A stretch of 64,000 nt of DNA from Flagellimonas oceanensis (GTDB taxonomy: Bacteria > Bacteroidota > Bacteroidia > Flavobacteriales > Flavobacteriaceae). The DNA lies in contig NZ_RZNA01000031.1 of assembly GCF_003992595.1 (NCBI RefSeq), forward strand, positions 1 to 64,000, written 5' to 3'. Positions 52,867 through 61,652 of this stretch are shown piece after piece (the stretch's first letter is position 1; each line of letters begins with the position of its first letter). The notes under the pieces are model-generated. The model had not been told where the DNA came from, did not search any database, and saw nothing but the letters and a program-made list of their open reading frames with translations. A program made the translations under genes and the position numbers.

Positions 52867-54558
52867 TTACCCTGTATACTTTACCAAAAGGTCGTTTTCC
52901 GTTTTCTCTACTTTAATCAGGCCATGTTTGGTAAGCCCCTTCGTGCTTTTGTCCCATTTTTTGTTGCTCAAACCTGCTTTTTCCTTTAAGTCTGGCAACG
53001 ACATCTCACCTTGTGGTTTTAGAATGTCCAAAATGATTTTTTCCTCTTCGGTAAGTTCCACCTGCTTTTTCTCGGGTCGCATTTGCGGGAAGAACAGCAC
53101 CTCTTGGATGGATGAATTATTGGTCATCAACATGACCAAGCGGTCGATACCAATACCGATTCCCGAAGTAGGGGGCATTCCGTATTCCAAAGCACGCAAG
53201 AAGTCCTGATCGATGAACATGGCTTCGTCATCTCCTTTTTCTGAAAGTTTCAGTTGGTCTTCAAAACGCTCACGTTGGTCAATGGGGTCGTTGAGCTCGG
53301 AGTAGGCATTGGCCAATTCCTTGCCGTTTACCATCAATTCAAAACGCTCAGTAAGTCTCGGGTTGGTTCTGTGTTCTTTGGTCAACGGACTCATTTCCTT
53401 AGGGTAATCGATAATAAACGTTGGCTGGATGTAATGGTGCTCACATTTTTCGCCAAAAATCTCATCGATCAATTTACCGATGCCCATGGTCTCATCCACT
53501 TCAATGTCCAATTTCTGGGCCACTTCGCGAAGCTTTTTTTCATCCATTCCGGCAACATCGTATCCCGTATGGATTTTAATGGCTTCCAAAATGGGGATCC
53601 TTGGGTAAGGAGCTTTGAATTCAATTTCGTGATCGCCCACTTTTACCTTGGAACTGCCTGTGGCATCAATGGCCACTTTTTCCAATAGTTTTTCGGTGGT
53701 GTCCATCATCCAGTTGTAGTCCTTGTAGGCTACGTAGAGTTCCATTACGGTAAACTCCGGATTGTGGGTACGGTCCATGCCTTCGTTACGGAAATCCTTG
53801 GCAAATTCGTACACGCCGTCAAATCCACCAACAATCAGTCTTTTTAGATACAATTCGTTGGCGATTCGCAGGTACAAAGGCACATTCAATGCATTGTGGT
53901 GCGTTAAAAACGGACGTGCGGCCGCTCCACCTGGAATGGGTTGTAGAATCGGGGTCTCCACTTCCAAATATCCCTTTTGGTTGTAGAATTCCCGTATACT
54001 GTTGGTAATTTTTGTTCTTTTGATGAAGGTGTCCTTCACATGAGGGTTCACCACCAAATCCACATATCGCTGGCGGTATCTCAACTCTGGGTCGTTAAAG
54101 GCGTCATACACTTTACCTTCGTCATCTACTTTTGGTAGCGGCAATGGTTTTAAACTCTTGCTCAACAGTGAGAAGTTTTTTACCATAACGGTTTTTTCGC
54201 CTACTTGAGTGGTGAAAAGCTCTCCCTCTATGCCAATGATGTCCCCGATGTCCAGCAATTTTTTGTACACATCGTTGTAGAGGGTTTTATCATCGCCGGG
54301 ACAGATCTCATCACGGTTAAAGTAGACCTGAATGCGTCCTTCGCTGTCCTGAAGTTCGGCAAAAGAGGCCTTTCCTTGAATTCTTCGTGACATCAATCTA
54401 CCGGAAATCACTACTTTTTTTCCTTCTTCAAAATCATTCTTGATGCTCTTTGAAGTGGCATCAACAGGATATAATGCTGCTGGATATGGGTTGATGCCCA
54501 TTTCCCTGAGTTTGGTCAATTTTTCCCTTCGAACGATCTCTTGTTCCGATAGTTGCAT
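52867..54558 (-). CDS. lysS: lysine--tRNA ligase with C-terminal winged-helix-like extension
   Basis: Class II lysyl-tRNA synthetase of 563 residues. The N-terminal anticodon-binding OB fold includes [20 protein letters not shown]. The catalytic core has motif 2 [20 protein letters not shown] and motif 3 [12 protein letters not shown]. Bacterial LysRS is usually about 500 residues; the extra 60 (from [39 protein letters not shown] to NDLLVKYTG) look like a small winged helix. Its promoter's -7 box is embedded in the terminator hairpin of the upstream thioredoxin-fold gene. Confidence 0.97.
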   Translation of the reverse strand: MQLSEQEIVRREKLTKLREMGINPYPAALYPVDATSKSIKNDFEEGKKVVISGRLMSRRIQGKASFAELQDSEGRIQVYFNRDEICPGDDKTLYNDVYKKLLDIGDIIGIEGELFTTQVGEKTVMVKNFSLLSKSLKPLPLPKVDDEGKVYDAFNDPELRYRQRYVDLVVNPHVKDTFIKRTKITNSIREFYNQKGYLEVETPILQPIPGGAAARPFLTHHNALNVPLYLRIANELYLKRLIVGGFDGVYEFAKDFRNEGMDRTHNPEFTVMELYVAYKDYNWMMDTTEKLLEKVAIDATGSSKVKVGDHEIEFKAPYPRIPILEAIKIHTGYDVAGMDEKKLREVAQKLDIEVDETMGIGKLIDEIFGEKCEHHYIQPTFIIDYPKEMSPLTKEHRTNPRLTERFELMVNGKELANAYSELNDPIDQRERFEDQLKLSEKGDDEAMFIDQDFLRALEYGMPPTSGIGIGIDRLVMLMTNNSSIQEVLFFPQMRPEKKQVELTEEEKIILDILKPQGEMSLPDLKEKAGLSNKKWDKSTKGLTKHGLIKVEKTENDLLVKYTG

Positions 54559-54570
54559 AGTCTGTAAAAA

Positions 54571-54606
54571 ATTTAAAGCGCAAAATTACACTTTTGCGCT
54601 TTAAAT
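54571..54606 (-). terminator. terminator of the thioredoxin-fold gene, overlapping the lysS promoter
   Basis: Perfect 15-bp arms (ATTTAAAGCGCAAAA at 54571-54585, TTTTGCGCTTTAAAT at 54592-54606) with a six-base loop, followed on the minus strand by further T residues. The lysS -7 box at 54581-54588 lies in this hairpin. Confidence 0.8.
54581..54588 (-). promoter_or_regulatory. -7 box of lysS inside a terminator hairpin
   Basis: The minus strand reads TAATTTTG, an exact TAnnTTTG match, 22 bases before the lysS ATG. It spans the end of one hairpin arm and the loop. Confidence 0.6.
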
Positions 54607-54623
54607 CCTCGTCTTGTCCAAAC

Positions 54624-55166
54624 TTAATATGCATAATTGGGTACATAGTCCTTTTGAAAAACAATTTGAGCGATGTCCTCTTCCAAAGTTTCCAAAGGAC
54701 TTTCCACAATTCGGTTGATCTCTTCGCCATCTTTAAAAAAGATAATGGTAGGCACTTTGATAATGTTCAATCCCTTTTCTTCGTTTGTGGGACTTGTTTT
54801 GTAATGTCCCTTGCGATAATCCAAAGCAATGATTTCCAATTGATTCATGGGAAAATCCGCAGCTTCCAATATTTTGATCAATTTGGGGCTTTCCCGCTTA
54901 CTGTCCCCGCACCAGGTTCCCAAGAACAGTTTAATGTTGTATGCTGAAAGTTTTTCTTTGAACAGGGCAACCATGGATTCGTCCGGATGGTAGCTCTCGT
55001 ATCTATTTTGGAACCAGTTCCCGTAGGGTTGGGATTGTAAGCCATCTAAATTGATTTGACCTACTAACAACTGCAAGCCATTTTCGGTAGTGATTTCCTT
55101 GTTGAATTGTTGTGCCGATGCACCGATGATGCAAAGCAAGAATAATAATGTGAATACTCGTTTCAT
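54624..55166 (-). CDS. secreted thioredoxin-fold protein with a single active-site cysteine
   Basis: A 180-residue exported protein (signal MKRVFTLLFLLCIIGASA). The thioredoxin fold is recognisable at FLGTWCGDSKRESPKLIKIL and the cis-proline strand IIKVPTIIFFKDGEEINR. The active-site motif reads C86-G-D-S89: the second cysteine of CxxC is replaced by serine, as in monothiol thioredoxin-like proteins. It may bind or trap thiols rather than cycle as a disulfide oxidoreductase. It lies upstream of lysS and its terminator overlaps the lysS promoter. Confidence 0.85.
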   Translation of the reverse strand: MKRVFTLLFLLCIIGASAQQFNKEITTENGLQLLVGQINLDGLQSQPYGNWFQNRYESYHPDESMVALFKEKLSAYNIKLFLGTWCGDSKRESPKLIKILEAADFPMNQLEIIALDYRKGHYKTSPTNEEKGLNIIKVPTIIFFKDGEEINRIVESPLETLEEDIAQIVFQKDYVPNYAY

Positions 55167-55266
55167 GATTTTACGTGATTTATGGTTTGATGGCCAAATT
55201 CACTAAAATCAATGGCTGAATCGATTTTGAAGCGTTGGAAATCGGTACTAGACCGGGGGTTGAATT

Positions 55267-56310
55267 TTACTTTTTGAAACGGAGTGCCATCTCTTCGCGG
55301 GAGGTAATACCTAACTTTTTATACAAATTGTTGATGTGTGTTTTTATGGTGCTGACACTCACAAAAAGCTCTGAGGCAATCTCTTTGTTCGTCTTGTTTT
55401 CCAGCATCAGGTTGACGATTTTTTGCTCTTGGGGAGTAAGTTTTTCAAGTAATTGTGAGCTGCTGTCTTTTTTCCTTTTGCCAAGAAAGAAAAGCACATT
55501 GCCCAATAGCGATACCGCCAAAAGTGCAATGATCGTACGGTTCCATTTACTGGATTTAGGCCTGTTGAAACTCGCCAATTCCTTGTCTGTGGTTATTTCA
55601 GCTTGGTATTGCTGTGTAAATGATGCTTCGGGATAATCGATGGCCAATCGTTCAGAGAGGCTTTCGTAGTAGTCGTTCTTGGTAAGGTCTTCCAAGTAAA
55701 ATTGAAAGGTTTCGTTCCTTTTGTCGGACAAGAAATCATAGATGTAAAGTTCTGCCAAAGGTTCATTGGTGTCTTTTCCAAAACCATGCAAGTTTGTGAA
55801 CCACTTGTCCAGATTCAATTTTTTGTTGGCCTCACTGGGATAATCGGCAAAATCATAAGCCATATGCTCTTTTAGTCCGTCAATTTCCAATAATAGACCT
55901 GATTTTGGGTTGGTGGAGTTAATGGTACATAGCGATTGGTCTTCGAAAGAGGTGGGGAACTCCAAGGTGTCCATGTTGTTTGCGATAAAGAGCACATTTT
56001 TGCTGTTGTTGCATTGTCCTAAAAAATGATTGCTCCCTGTATTGTCTGAACAGCCATCCAAATGGATGCGATAAATGCGATTTTGCCCACTTAGATTATT
56101 ACCTTCAAAGGAAAAATGGCCCAGAGAGTCCACTTCCGTTTTCTGAACAATTTGATCTAAATAAACCCGAGAGGATTTCCGATAGTCTTCCACCAAGGAT
56201 AAGTAAATGGCATTGCCCGCATTTTCTTGGGAAACTTGCCCTGAAATATGGTATTGTCCAAGGAGGACATTCGAGTTGATAACGAGTAAGATAAGGACGA
56301 AAAACCGCAT
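55267..56310 (-). CDS. membrane-tethered LuxR-type HTH protein
   Basis: A 347-residue protein with an N-terminal signal or anchor (FFVLILLVINSNVLLG), an extracytoplasmic domain (about 20-245), one transmembrane helix (RTIIALLAVSLLGNVLFFLG) and a C-terminal LuxR/GerE HTH domain (LTPQEQKIVNLMLENKTNKE, SVSTIKTHINNLYKKLGI). The outer part begins GQYHISGQVSQENAGNAIYL and contains IHLDGCSDNTGSN. The topology implies a one-component membrane sensor: the outside binds a signal and the inside contacts DNA. It is divergent from the small Pmp3-like gene. Confidence 0.85.
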   Translation of the reverse strand: MRFFVLILLVINSNVLLGQYHISGQVSQENAGNAIYLSLVEDYRKSSRVYLDQIVQKTEVDSLGHFSFEGNNLSGQNRIYRIHLDGCSDNTGSNHFLGQCNNSKNVLFIANNMDTLEFPTSFEDQSLCTINSTNPKSGLLLEIDGLKEHMAYDFADYPSEANKKLNLDKWFTNLHGFGKDTNEPLAELYIYDFLSDKRNETFQFYLEDLTKNDYYESLSERLAIDYPEASFTQQYQAEITTDKELASFNRPKSSKWNRTIIALLAVSLLGNVLFFLGKRKKDSSSQLLEKLTPQEQKIVNLMLENKTNKEIASELFVSVSTIKTHINNLYKKLGITSREEMALRFKK

Positions 56311-56403
56311 TTTTTACCGGATTCTGGTTAAAAATAGTGGTTTTCTGTAACAAAACGGACATTTTAACTACCTATAAGTATCATCAATCAAATCATATCA
56401 TCA

Positions 56404-56559
56404 ATGAGTTTCTGGAGAGTTTTATTGGCCATATTGTTCCCCCCTTTGTCCGTAATTGGTAAGGGCTGTGGTTCTATTCTTATCGTTTTTTTATTGACCC
56501 TTTGTGGGTGGGTGCCTGGCGTAATCGCTGCTTTGGTCATCTTGAACAACCCCAATTAG
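56404..56559 (+). CDS. Pmp3/YqaE-family small membrane protein
   Basis: A 51-residue protein with two hydrophobic helices: LLAILFPPLSVIG and SILIVFLLTLCGWVPGVIAA. The FPPLSV and LTLCGWVPG motifs are diagnostic of the Pmp3/YqaE/UPF0057 family, which in other organisms limits ion leak under salt or cold stress. It lies between the LuxR-type gene and a convergent lipoprotein gene. The start ATG at 56404 gives the normal family length. Function in Bacteroidota is untested. Confidence 0.85.
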   Translation: MSFWRVLLAILFPPLSVIGKGCGSILIVFLLTLCGWVPGVIAALVILNNPN

Positions 56560-56565
56560 ATGAGG

Positions 56566-56988
56566 CTAATCTTCACGCTCCCAGATTAAGGTGGTTTGGG
56601 AAGCATCAAATGTGCGCAAGATCAATTCCGTGCTGGTGAGCTTTAAAATTTCGTAGTCGGGATTCATGGAAAAACCGGTATCCCCAGAAATGGAAATGCC
56701 CGTTGGGTTGGATTGAAATGTATAGGTCACTGTTTTAAGGCCACTGGAGCTGCAGTTCGATTCATACCACTCCGTTAAAATATCTTCCTCATTTAAAAAC
56801 TCTATAAAGGAAAACAGTTGACAGTCTTCCAAATTGACTTCGGTCCCATTGGTGGTTGCATTGGTCAAATACCATTTGCCGACGAGCAATTCTTCTGGGG
56901 AAAGCTCAGGTCCGGGATTGTTGTCATCGGAACTACAGGAGGCCAAAAACAGGATAAAGAAAACGAAAAGGAGTTTTGATTCTTTCAT
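56566..56988 (-). CDS. lipocalin-like lipoprotein
   Basis: A 140-residue lipoprotein. I start it at 56988 (MKESKLLFVFFILFLASC, lipidation cysteine 18); a longer frame has no signal. After a DDNNP linker, LLVGKWYLTNATTNGTEVNL matches the start of the lipocalin-like domains common in Bacteroidota (VGKW motif), followed by alternating strands and ending FDASQTTLIWERED. Ligand unknown. It converges on the Pmp3-like gene with six bases between the stops. Confidence 0.8.
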   Translation of the reverse strand: MKESKLLFVFFILFLASCSSDDNNPGPELSPEELLVGKWYLTNATTNGTEVNLEDCQLFSFIEFLNEEDILTEWYESNCSSSGLKTVTYTFQSNPTGISISGDTGFSMNPDYEILKLTSTELILRTFDASQTTLIWERED

Positions 56989-57178
56989 GAGGTTGGTGTT
57001 TGATTTGTAGTCTGTTAGTGAGTCAATATAACGCAAAAAAGCGGTTTTTATGATGATGTTCGGACCATTCATCCAAAATAAGCTTGTCGCATTGTGGATA
57101 TGTGCCGATTATGGTACTTTTGATGCTGTTACCTACTGTAATTAAAATTGAAACACACTAAACCATAAGCACTACATC

Positions 57179-57916
57179 ATGAAAAAATTACAATTTGCAT
57201 TCATTGCTGCAATTATCTTTTTGGCCGCTTCCTGTAATTTTACCGAAGAGATCCATTTGGAAGGAGATGGTTCTGGAAAACTCTCTATCAATTTTGACGG
57301 TTCCGAGATGATGGATATGGCGGGAGACGAATTGGCAAAGACCAACGAAAAGCCTATCGATTCCATAATTTCCTTCAAGGATTTTTTAGAGGAGAAAAAG
57401 GATAGTATTGCCCAACTGCCAAAGGAGGAACAGGAAAAGTTGAAAAAGTTGGAGCCCTTTAACATGCGCATGGTAATGGACCCGGAACAAAAGGTGATGA
57501 AGTTTGATCTGTTCAGCGAGTTTAAAAATGTAAGCGAGGTAAACGATGCCTTCGGGGCTTTCCAAGATGCCAGTTCCATAGGAAATAACTCCAACCCGCA
57601 ACAAGGTCAAATGAAACCCGCCGAACAGCCGACGGAGGTGATCTATTCCTTCAATAAAAATAAATTTACCCGTACCGCCAAAATCGTAGATCAAGAGTTG
57701 TTCGAACAACAGTTGGACAGCCTGCAAGGTGCTGAAATGTTTCTTTCCGGGTCAACCTATACACTCAAATATCATTTCCCTAAAAAGATAAAATCCACGA
57801 CTGCCGAGGAAGCGACTTTTAGCCAAGATGGTAAAACTTTGATTTACGAGGTCAACTTTTTGGATTTGATGAAAGACCCATCGGTATTGGATTTGGAGGT
57901 GGAGCTCGAGAAATAG
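57179..57916 (+). CDS. lipoprotein of unknown function
   Basis: A 245-residue predicted lipoprotein (signal ending FLAASC, cysteine 19). The mature sequence starts FTEEIHLEGDGSGKLSINFD, a pattern seen in small beta-rich Bacteroidota lipoproteins. A charged helical region follows (LPKEEQEKLKKLEPFNMRM), a low-complexity NSNPQQGQ stretch, and then beta strands. No family with a known role is recognised. It lies 32 bases before lipB, but lipB has its own -7 box, so co-transcription is not needed. Confidence 0.8.
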   Translation: MKKLQFAFIAAIIFLAASCNFTEEIHLEGDGSGKLSINFDGSEMMDMAGDELAKTNEKPIDSIISFKDFLEEKKDSIAQLPKEEQEKLKKLEPFNMRMVMDPEQKVMKFDLFSEFKNVSEVNDAFGAFQDASSIGNNSNPQQGQMKPAEQPTEVIYSFNKNKFTRTAKIVDQELFEQQLDSLQGAEMFLSGSTYTLKYHFPKKIKSTTAEEATFSQDGKTLIYEVNFLDLMKDPSVLDLEVELEK

Positions 57917-57936
57917 TTTTCCAGTATAGAGCTTCG

Positions 57937-57944
57937 TATCTTTG
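57937..57944 (+). promoter_or_regulatory. -7 box of lipB
   Basis: TATCTTTG matches TAnnTTTG exactly and ends four bases before the lipB ATG, so the transcript would have a very short or no leader. Confidence 0.55.
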
Positions 57945-57948
57945 TGGC

Positions 57949-58665
57949 ATGAACAAGAAAGTTGCCCTACAGGATTTAGGATTCAAGGATTACAAGGAAA
58001 CTTGGGACTACCAAGAAGCTCTTTTCAAGGATATTGTGGACACCAAGGTACGGAATCGAAGGGAAGATGCCGGCCTTGAGACCCCCAATCATTTTTTGTT
58101 TGTGGAACACCCGCATGTATACACCTTGGGCAAGAGTGGTGACATCAACAACTTGTTGGTAGATGAAAAGAAACTGGCCGAAAAAGGAGCCACGTTCTAC
58201 AAAATCAACCGTGGGGGCGATATTACTTATCACGGTCCTGGGCAGGTAGTGGGCTATCCTATTCTGGATTTGGATAATTTCTTCACGGATATTCACAAAT
58301 ACCTTCGTTTTTTAGAGGAAATGGTCATCCAGACCTTGGCCGACTACGGTCTAAAAGGCCAACGCTCCGAAGGGGAAACCGGGGTTTGGCTGGATGTGGG
58401 CACTACTTTTGCCCGCAAAATATGCGCTATGGGGGTACGGGCCAGTCGTTGGGTAACTATGCACGGTTTTGCACTTAACGTTAATACCGACTTAGGCTAT
58501 TTTGACATGATGGTTCCTTGTGGTATCAAGGACAAAGCGGTGACTTCTTTGAATGTGGAATTGGGTCAGAAGGAAGTGGATATGCAGGAAGTAAAGGCAA
58601 AACTGCTCCAACATTTCACTACCCTTTTTAAGGCGGAGTTGGTTAAAGGAGGGGCAGGGGTTTAA
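57949..58665 (+). CDS. lipB: octanoyltransferase LipB
   Basis: Lipoyl biosynthesis enzyme that moves octanoate from acyl carrier protein to lipoyl domains. The protein has 238 residues. Family motifs are intact: RGGDITYHGPGQVVGYPILD, ARKICAMGVRASRWVTMHGF with the catalytic lysine, and VPCGIKDKAVTSL with the acyl-accepting cysteine. It follows a lipoprotein gene and carries its own -7 box. Confidence 0.97.
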   Translation: MNKKVALQDLGFKDYKETWDYQEALFKDIVDTKVRNRREDAGLETPNHFLFVEHPHVYTLGKSGDINNLLVDEKKLAEKGATFYKINRGGDITYHGPGQVVGYPILDLDNFFTDIHKYLRFLEEMVIQTLADYGLKGQRSEGETGVWLDVGTTFARKICAMGVRASRWVTMHGFALNVNTDLGYFDMMVPCGIKDKAVTSLNVELGQKEVDMQEVKAKLLQHFTTLFKAELVKGGAGV

Positions 58666-58781
58666 AATTTATTTTTTACCTTTTAACATGTGTAAACTAG
58701 GTTCAGATGGAATTTCTGTTGCGAAATTGAATTTATGTTTACCGTTTTCAGCCATGACACTGTTAACAAATTCAACACACT

Positions 58782-59450
58782 ATGAAACAATTTCTCTTTG
58801 CTATTGCCTTGATGGGCATCCTAATATCCTGTAAGAACAAGGGCGAAAACAAAAATGATACGAATGAGTCAATAACAACGGAGAACAATACCGTTGAACT
58901 AGTCGAAACCAACTATGTTCCCATTGACTCTGACGAAGCTTTGATCGCAGCATCTTTAATGGCCGCCCCAGCGGAAAGCCGAGATGGGTGCAAGGTGATT
59001 GGCTATAATATGGCAGGTAATTTCATGACACTCAGGGAAGGGGATAACGAATTCATTGTACTAGCCGATAATCCACAACAATCCGGATTTAATGCGGCCT
59101 GTTATCACAAAAGTTTAGAGCCTTTTATGGCCAGAGGTCGAGAACTACGGGCCGAAGGTAAAACAGGTCCAGAGATTTTTGATATTCGGGAGGAAGAAGC
59201 CAAATCTGGCCAACTCGACATGGGGAAACCAGGGGCGACCTTGCATATTTATTATGGAGAAAGTAATCAATACAATCCTGAAACCCATGAAGTTGAAGGA
59301 GCTCATTATAGGTATGTAGTGTATTTGCCATTTGCCACAGCGGAATCCACAGGGCTTCCTGAAAAGCCGATGGGCTCAAACCATCCATGGATTATGGACC
59401 CCGGAACGCATAAGGCCCATATCATGATATCTCCTTTAAGAAAGGAATAA
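58782..59450 (+). CDS. lipoprotein of unknown function
   Basis: A 222-residue lipoprotein (signal ending ILISC, cysteine 17, then KNKGENKND). The mature protein has a SLMAAPAESRDGCKVIGYN segment near residue 70, a block with paired aromatic residues (ADNPQQSGFNAACYHKSLEP) and, late, GATLHIYYGESNQYNPETHE and NHPWIMDPGTHKAHIMISP. The last block is typical of extracytoplasmic domains with conserved histidines, so metal binding is possible. I cannot name the family with confidence. Confidence 0.8.
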   Translation: MKQFLFAIALMGILISCKNKGENKNDTNESITTENNTVELVETNYVPIDSDEALIAASLMAAPAESRDGCKVIGYNMAGNFMTLREGDNEFIVLADNPQQSGFNAACYHKSLEPFMARGRELRAEGKTGPEIFDIREEEAKSGQLDMGKPGATLHIYYGESNQYNPETHEVEGAHYRYVVYLPFATAESTGLPEKPMGSNHPWIMDPGTHKAHIMISPLRKE

Positions 59451-59455
59451 GGATA

Positions 59456-59492
59456 ATAAAAAAACCGAGGCTCAGACCTCGGTTTTCTGTTT
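59456..59492. terminator. bidirectional terminator
   Basis: A ten-pair stem (AAAACCGAGG with CCTCGGTTTT, CTCAGA loop) with A and T runs on both sides separates the lipoprotein gene from the convergent TapB-like gene. Confidence 0.9.
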
Positions 59493-59508
59493 TTACAAAG
59501 TAAATTGA

Positions 59509-60201
59509 TTATTTGCTGTATTGGGTCAAGACCATGCTGCCCATCAATTTGCCGTTTTTGTTATAGGACTCTTGTTTTACCATACCCACACCTTCGGCTA
59601 GCCAAGTACGTGATGGAAAGGTTTTGTTGGCCATCATCATTTTTGTTTTGGTCTCACTGTAAATCACATAACAATCAAAAGTGCCTGCGGGCGTAGTCAC
59701 ACTTTCCTGCTTTTCTACTTTGCGGTTGATGGTCTCTACATTGGTGTTCATGTTGATGGCTCCGCCCATTTTCATTTTAAGCTCCATATTGGCATCAGGC
59801 AGTTCTTGTCCCACAGATAGGCTGTTGGGCAATTCCACATCGGTTCCGGAAATATCCATCTCCACATCGCCCATTTGACTTAGCATTTGCTCGTTCATCA
59901 AAGATTTAAAATCGATTTTGACCACATTGCCATCGCACGCTATCTCGTAGTCCGAAGCATAGGTGTTCCCTTTTTTGTCCACCATTTCCATCATCATGGT
60001 GGCGCTTACATTGTCGCCACTGGTTTCCACATTGGTAACATTGTAGTTGATTTGTCCATCTTCCCTGCCTTTTCTGTCATAGTTGGTATACTGTAAACTG
60101 GCACCGTCCTCTAAGGGGTAGTAAGTGCTGCAAGTGGATTGTGCCTGTGATATGGGTGCCGCGAATACGGCAAGCAGTAATAATAGAAAATATCTTTTCA
60201 T
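59509..60201 (-). CDS. TapB/DUF3108-like exported protein
   Basis: A 230-residue exported protein (signal MKRYFLLLLLAVFAAPISQA). The mature part is beta-rich: YYPLEDGASLQYTNYDRKGR, an EMVDKKGN segment, and KVEKQESVTTPAGTFDCYVI, which matches the TapB/DUF3108 lipocalin-like pattern (VTTPAGTFDCY). It ends SRTWLAEGVGMVKQESYNKN, also family typical. It follows the OmpA protein gene by 11 bases on the same strand, so the two are probably co-transcribed. The molecular role is unknown. Confidence 0.82.
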   Translation of the reverse strand: MKRYFLLLLLAVFAAPISQAQSTCSTYYPLEDGASLQYTNYDRKGREDGQINYNVTNVETSGDNVSATMMMEMVDKKGNTYASDYEIACDGNVVKIDFKSLMNEQMLSQMGDVEMDISGTDVELPNSLSVGQELPDANMELKMKMGGAINMNTNVETINRKVEKQESVTTPAGTFDCYVIYSETKTKMMMANKTFPSRTWLAEGVGMVKQESYNKNGKLMGSMVLTQYSK

Positions 60202-60212
60202 GTTTTGGTATG

Positions 60213-61529
60213 TTATTTTTTAATGAATTCAACCCTACGGTTCTGTGCTTTGCCCTGCGCGGTACCATTGTCGGCAACAGGTTCCGTTTCTCCTTTTCCT
60301 TCGGAGCTCAATCGGTCGGCAGAAATGCCATAAACGGATACCAGTGCATTTTTAACGGCCTCCGCTCGGTTTTTGGAAAGTGTGGTGTTGCTTTCATCCG
60401 TACCGTCGGAATCAGTATGCCCAACGATATTGAGACTAATGGAACTATCTTGGTTCAGCACTTGCGAAATTTGACGGATAATACCCATGGATTGCGGTAA
60501 AATATCGGCTGATCCTGAGTTGAAGAGGATGCCATTCGTGGAAATCCTCCCTTCGGACATGAGTTTTCTACGAAGATCAACGCCTCCTTCAGCAACTTTT
60601 AAATTGCTGATGAGTACCTGCTCCTGTCTTTTTTGCTTGTCAATACCTTTCACATAGAATTTGATGTGGTTGATCAATTCCGGTTTCACAATAAATTGTG
60701 GTAGGTCCACAACTTTAACTTCGTTTAGCCAGAGACGGTATCTGTTTTGGTTAACGGCGATGGATACATGTACCACATCTTTGTAAATTTCCCTGAAATC
60801 TTGCTGTAAGGTGTTGGCTATAGGGGCTGAATCGGCTCTGAATTCATTTTCCACACGAACTCCGATAGGAATATATTGGCAAAAATTTAGGTTGGCCTTC
60901 ACATGGTTTTCGTTTGTGGTCAACCCATTGGTTTCTGAAAGGTAAATGCCGAAGATGGCACCTGATCCTGTGTTGCGTGTCAAGTTGGTGACCTTTAGGT
61001 CGAATTCCATGGTAAAATCTTCAGGAAGTGAGGTTCCCAAATTGGGAATGGTTAGACTTCTATTGGCTATGGAATACCATTTACCGGGAATGGTTCCAAG
61101 GGTAACCACTTCTCCCGAACCGTTGGTATTCCATTTTGAGGGAAAGTCGCCCATGAAATCATCGTTGAAGTCATCGAAAAAAATAGGCTTATCCCCCGGA
61201 ACATAATCAAATTTGCTATAGACTTCTATCGTCTTGGGTCCTGTGGAAGCGGGTCCGGTGGATGCACTGTTTTCCCCAGTATTACCATTGGTGTTGCCAT
61301 TCCCTTGATTGTTTCCAGGGGCTTGTTTGGCTCCAGACCCAGGTTCTAAAATGCTATCCAGTGCTTGATCTGTTTTTTTGGAAGTTTCTCTTTCTACGCG
61401 TCGTTCTACCGTGCGTTCGGCCGCTTTTTCAGCTTTCTTGGCCAATTTTTTAAAAAATTGGGCCTCTCCACTGGTACCCATCAATAGGGCAAAGCACAAA
61501 CAGTAGAATAGTTTGTTCGAGGTTTTCAT
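60213..61529 (-). CDS. OmpA-family protein with LamG-like domain
   Basis: A 438-residue exported protein (signal ending GEAQ). A basic helical region (KKLAKKAEKAAERTVERRVE) and an Asn/Gly/Thr-rich linker precede a LamG/concanavalin-like domain (FDDFNDDFMGDFPSKWNTNG, FTMEFDLKVTNLTRN). The C-terminal OmpA domain is clear (GILFNSGSADILPQSMGIIR, LNIVGHTDSDGTDESNTTLS, NRRVEFIKK) and should bind peptidoglycan. It probably links a carbohydrate- or protein-binding outer domain to the wall. It is the first gene of a two-gene operon with the TapB-like gene. Confidence 0.9.
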   Translation of the reverse strand: MKTSNKLFYCLCFALLMGTSGEAQFFKKLAKKAEKAAERTVERRVERETSKKTDQALDSILEPGSGAKQAPGNNQGNGNTNGNTGENSASTGPASTGPKTIEVYSKFDYVPGDKPIFFDDFNDDFMGDFPSKWNTNGSGEVVTLGTIPGKWYSIANRSLTIPNLGTSLPEDFTMEFDLKVTNLTRNTGSGAIFGIYLSETNGLTTNENHVKANLNFCQYIPIGVRVENEFRADSAPIANTLQQDFREIYKDVVHVSIAVNQNRYRLWLNEVKVVDLPQFIVKPELINHIKFYVKGIDKQKRQEQVLISNLKVAEGGVDLRRKLMSEGRISTNGILFNSGSADILPQSMGIIRQISQVLNQDSSISLNIVGHTDSDGTDESNTTLSKNRAEAVKNALVSVYGISADRLSSEGKGETEPVADNGTAQGKAQNRRVEFIKK

Positions 61530-61652
61530 TTAATAGTGTTTTTAGTTTGTTGATAAAGCAATTCTGCTCAAACTACTAAAATGAAATCCTTAGTCGATTT
61601 AAAAATGTATGTTTCGTAGCAAGTATTGTATAAGTAGCAATACAAGGGACAG

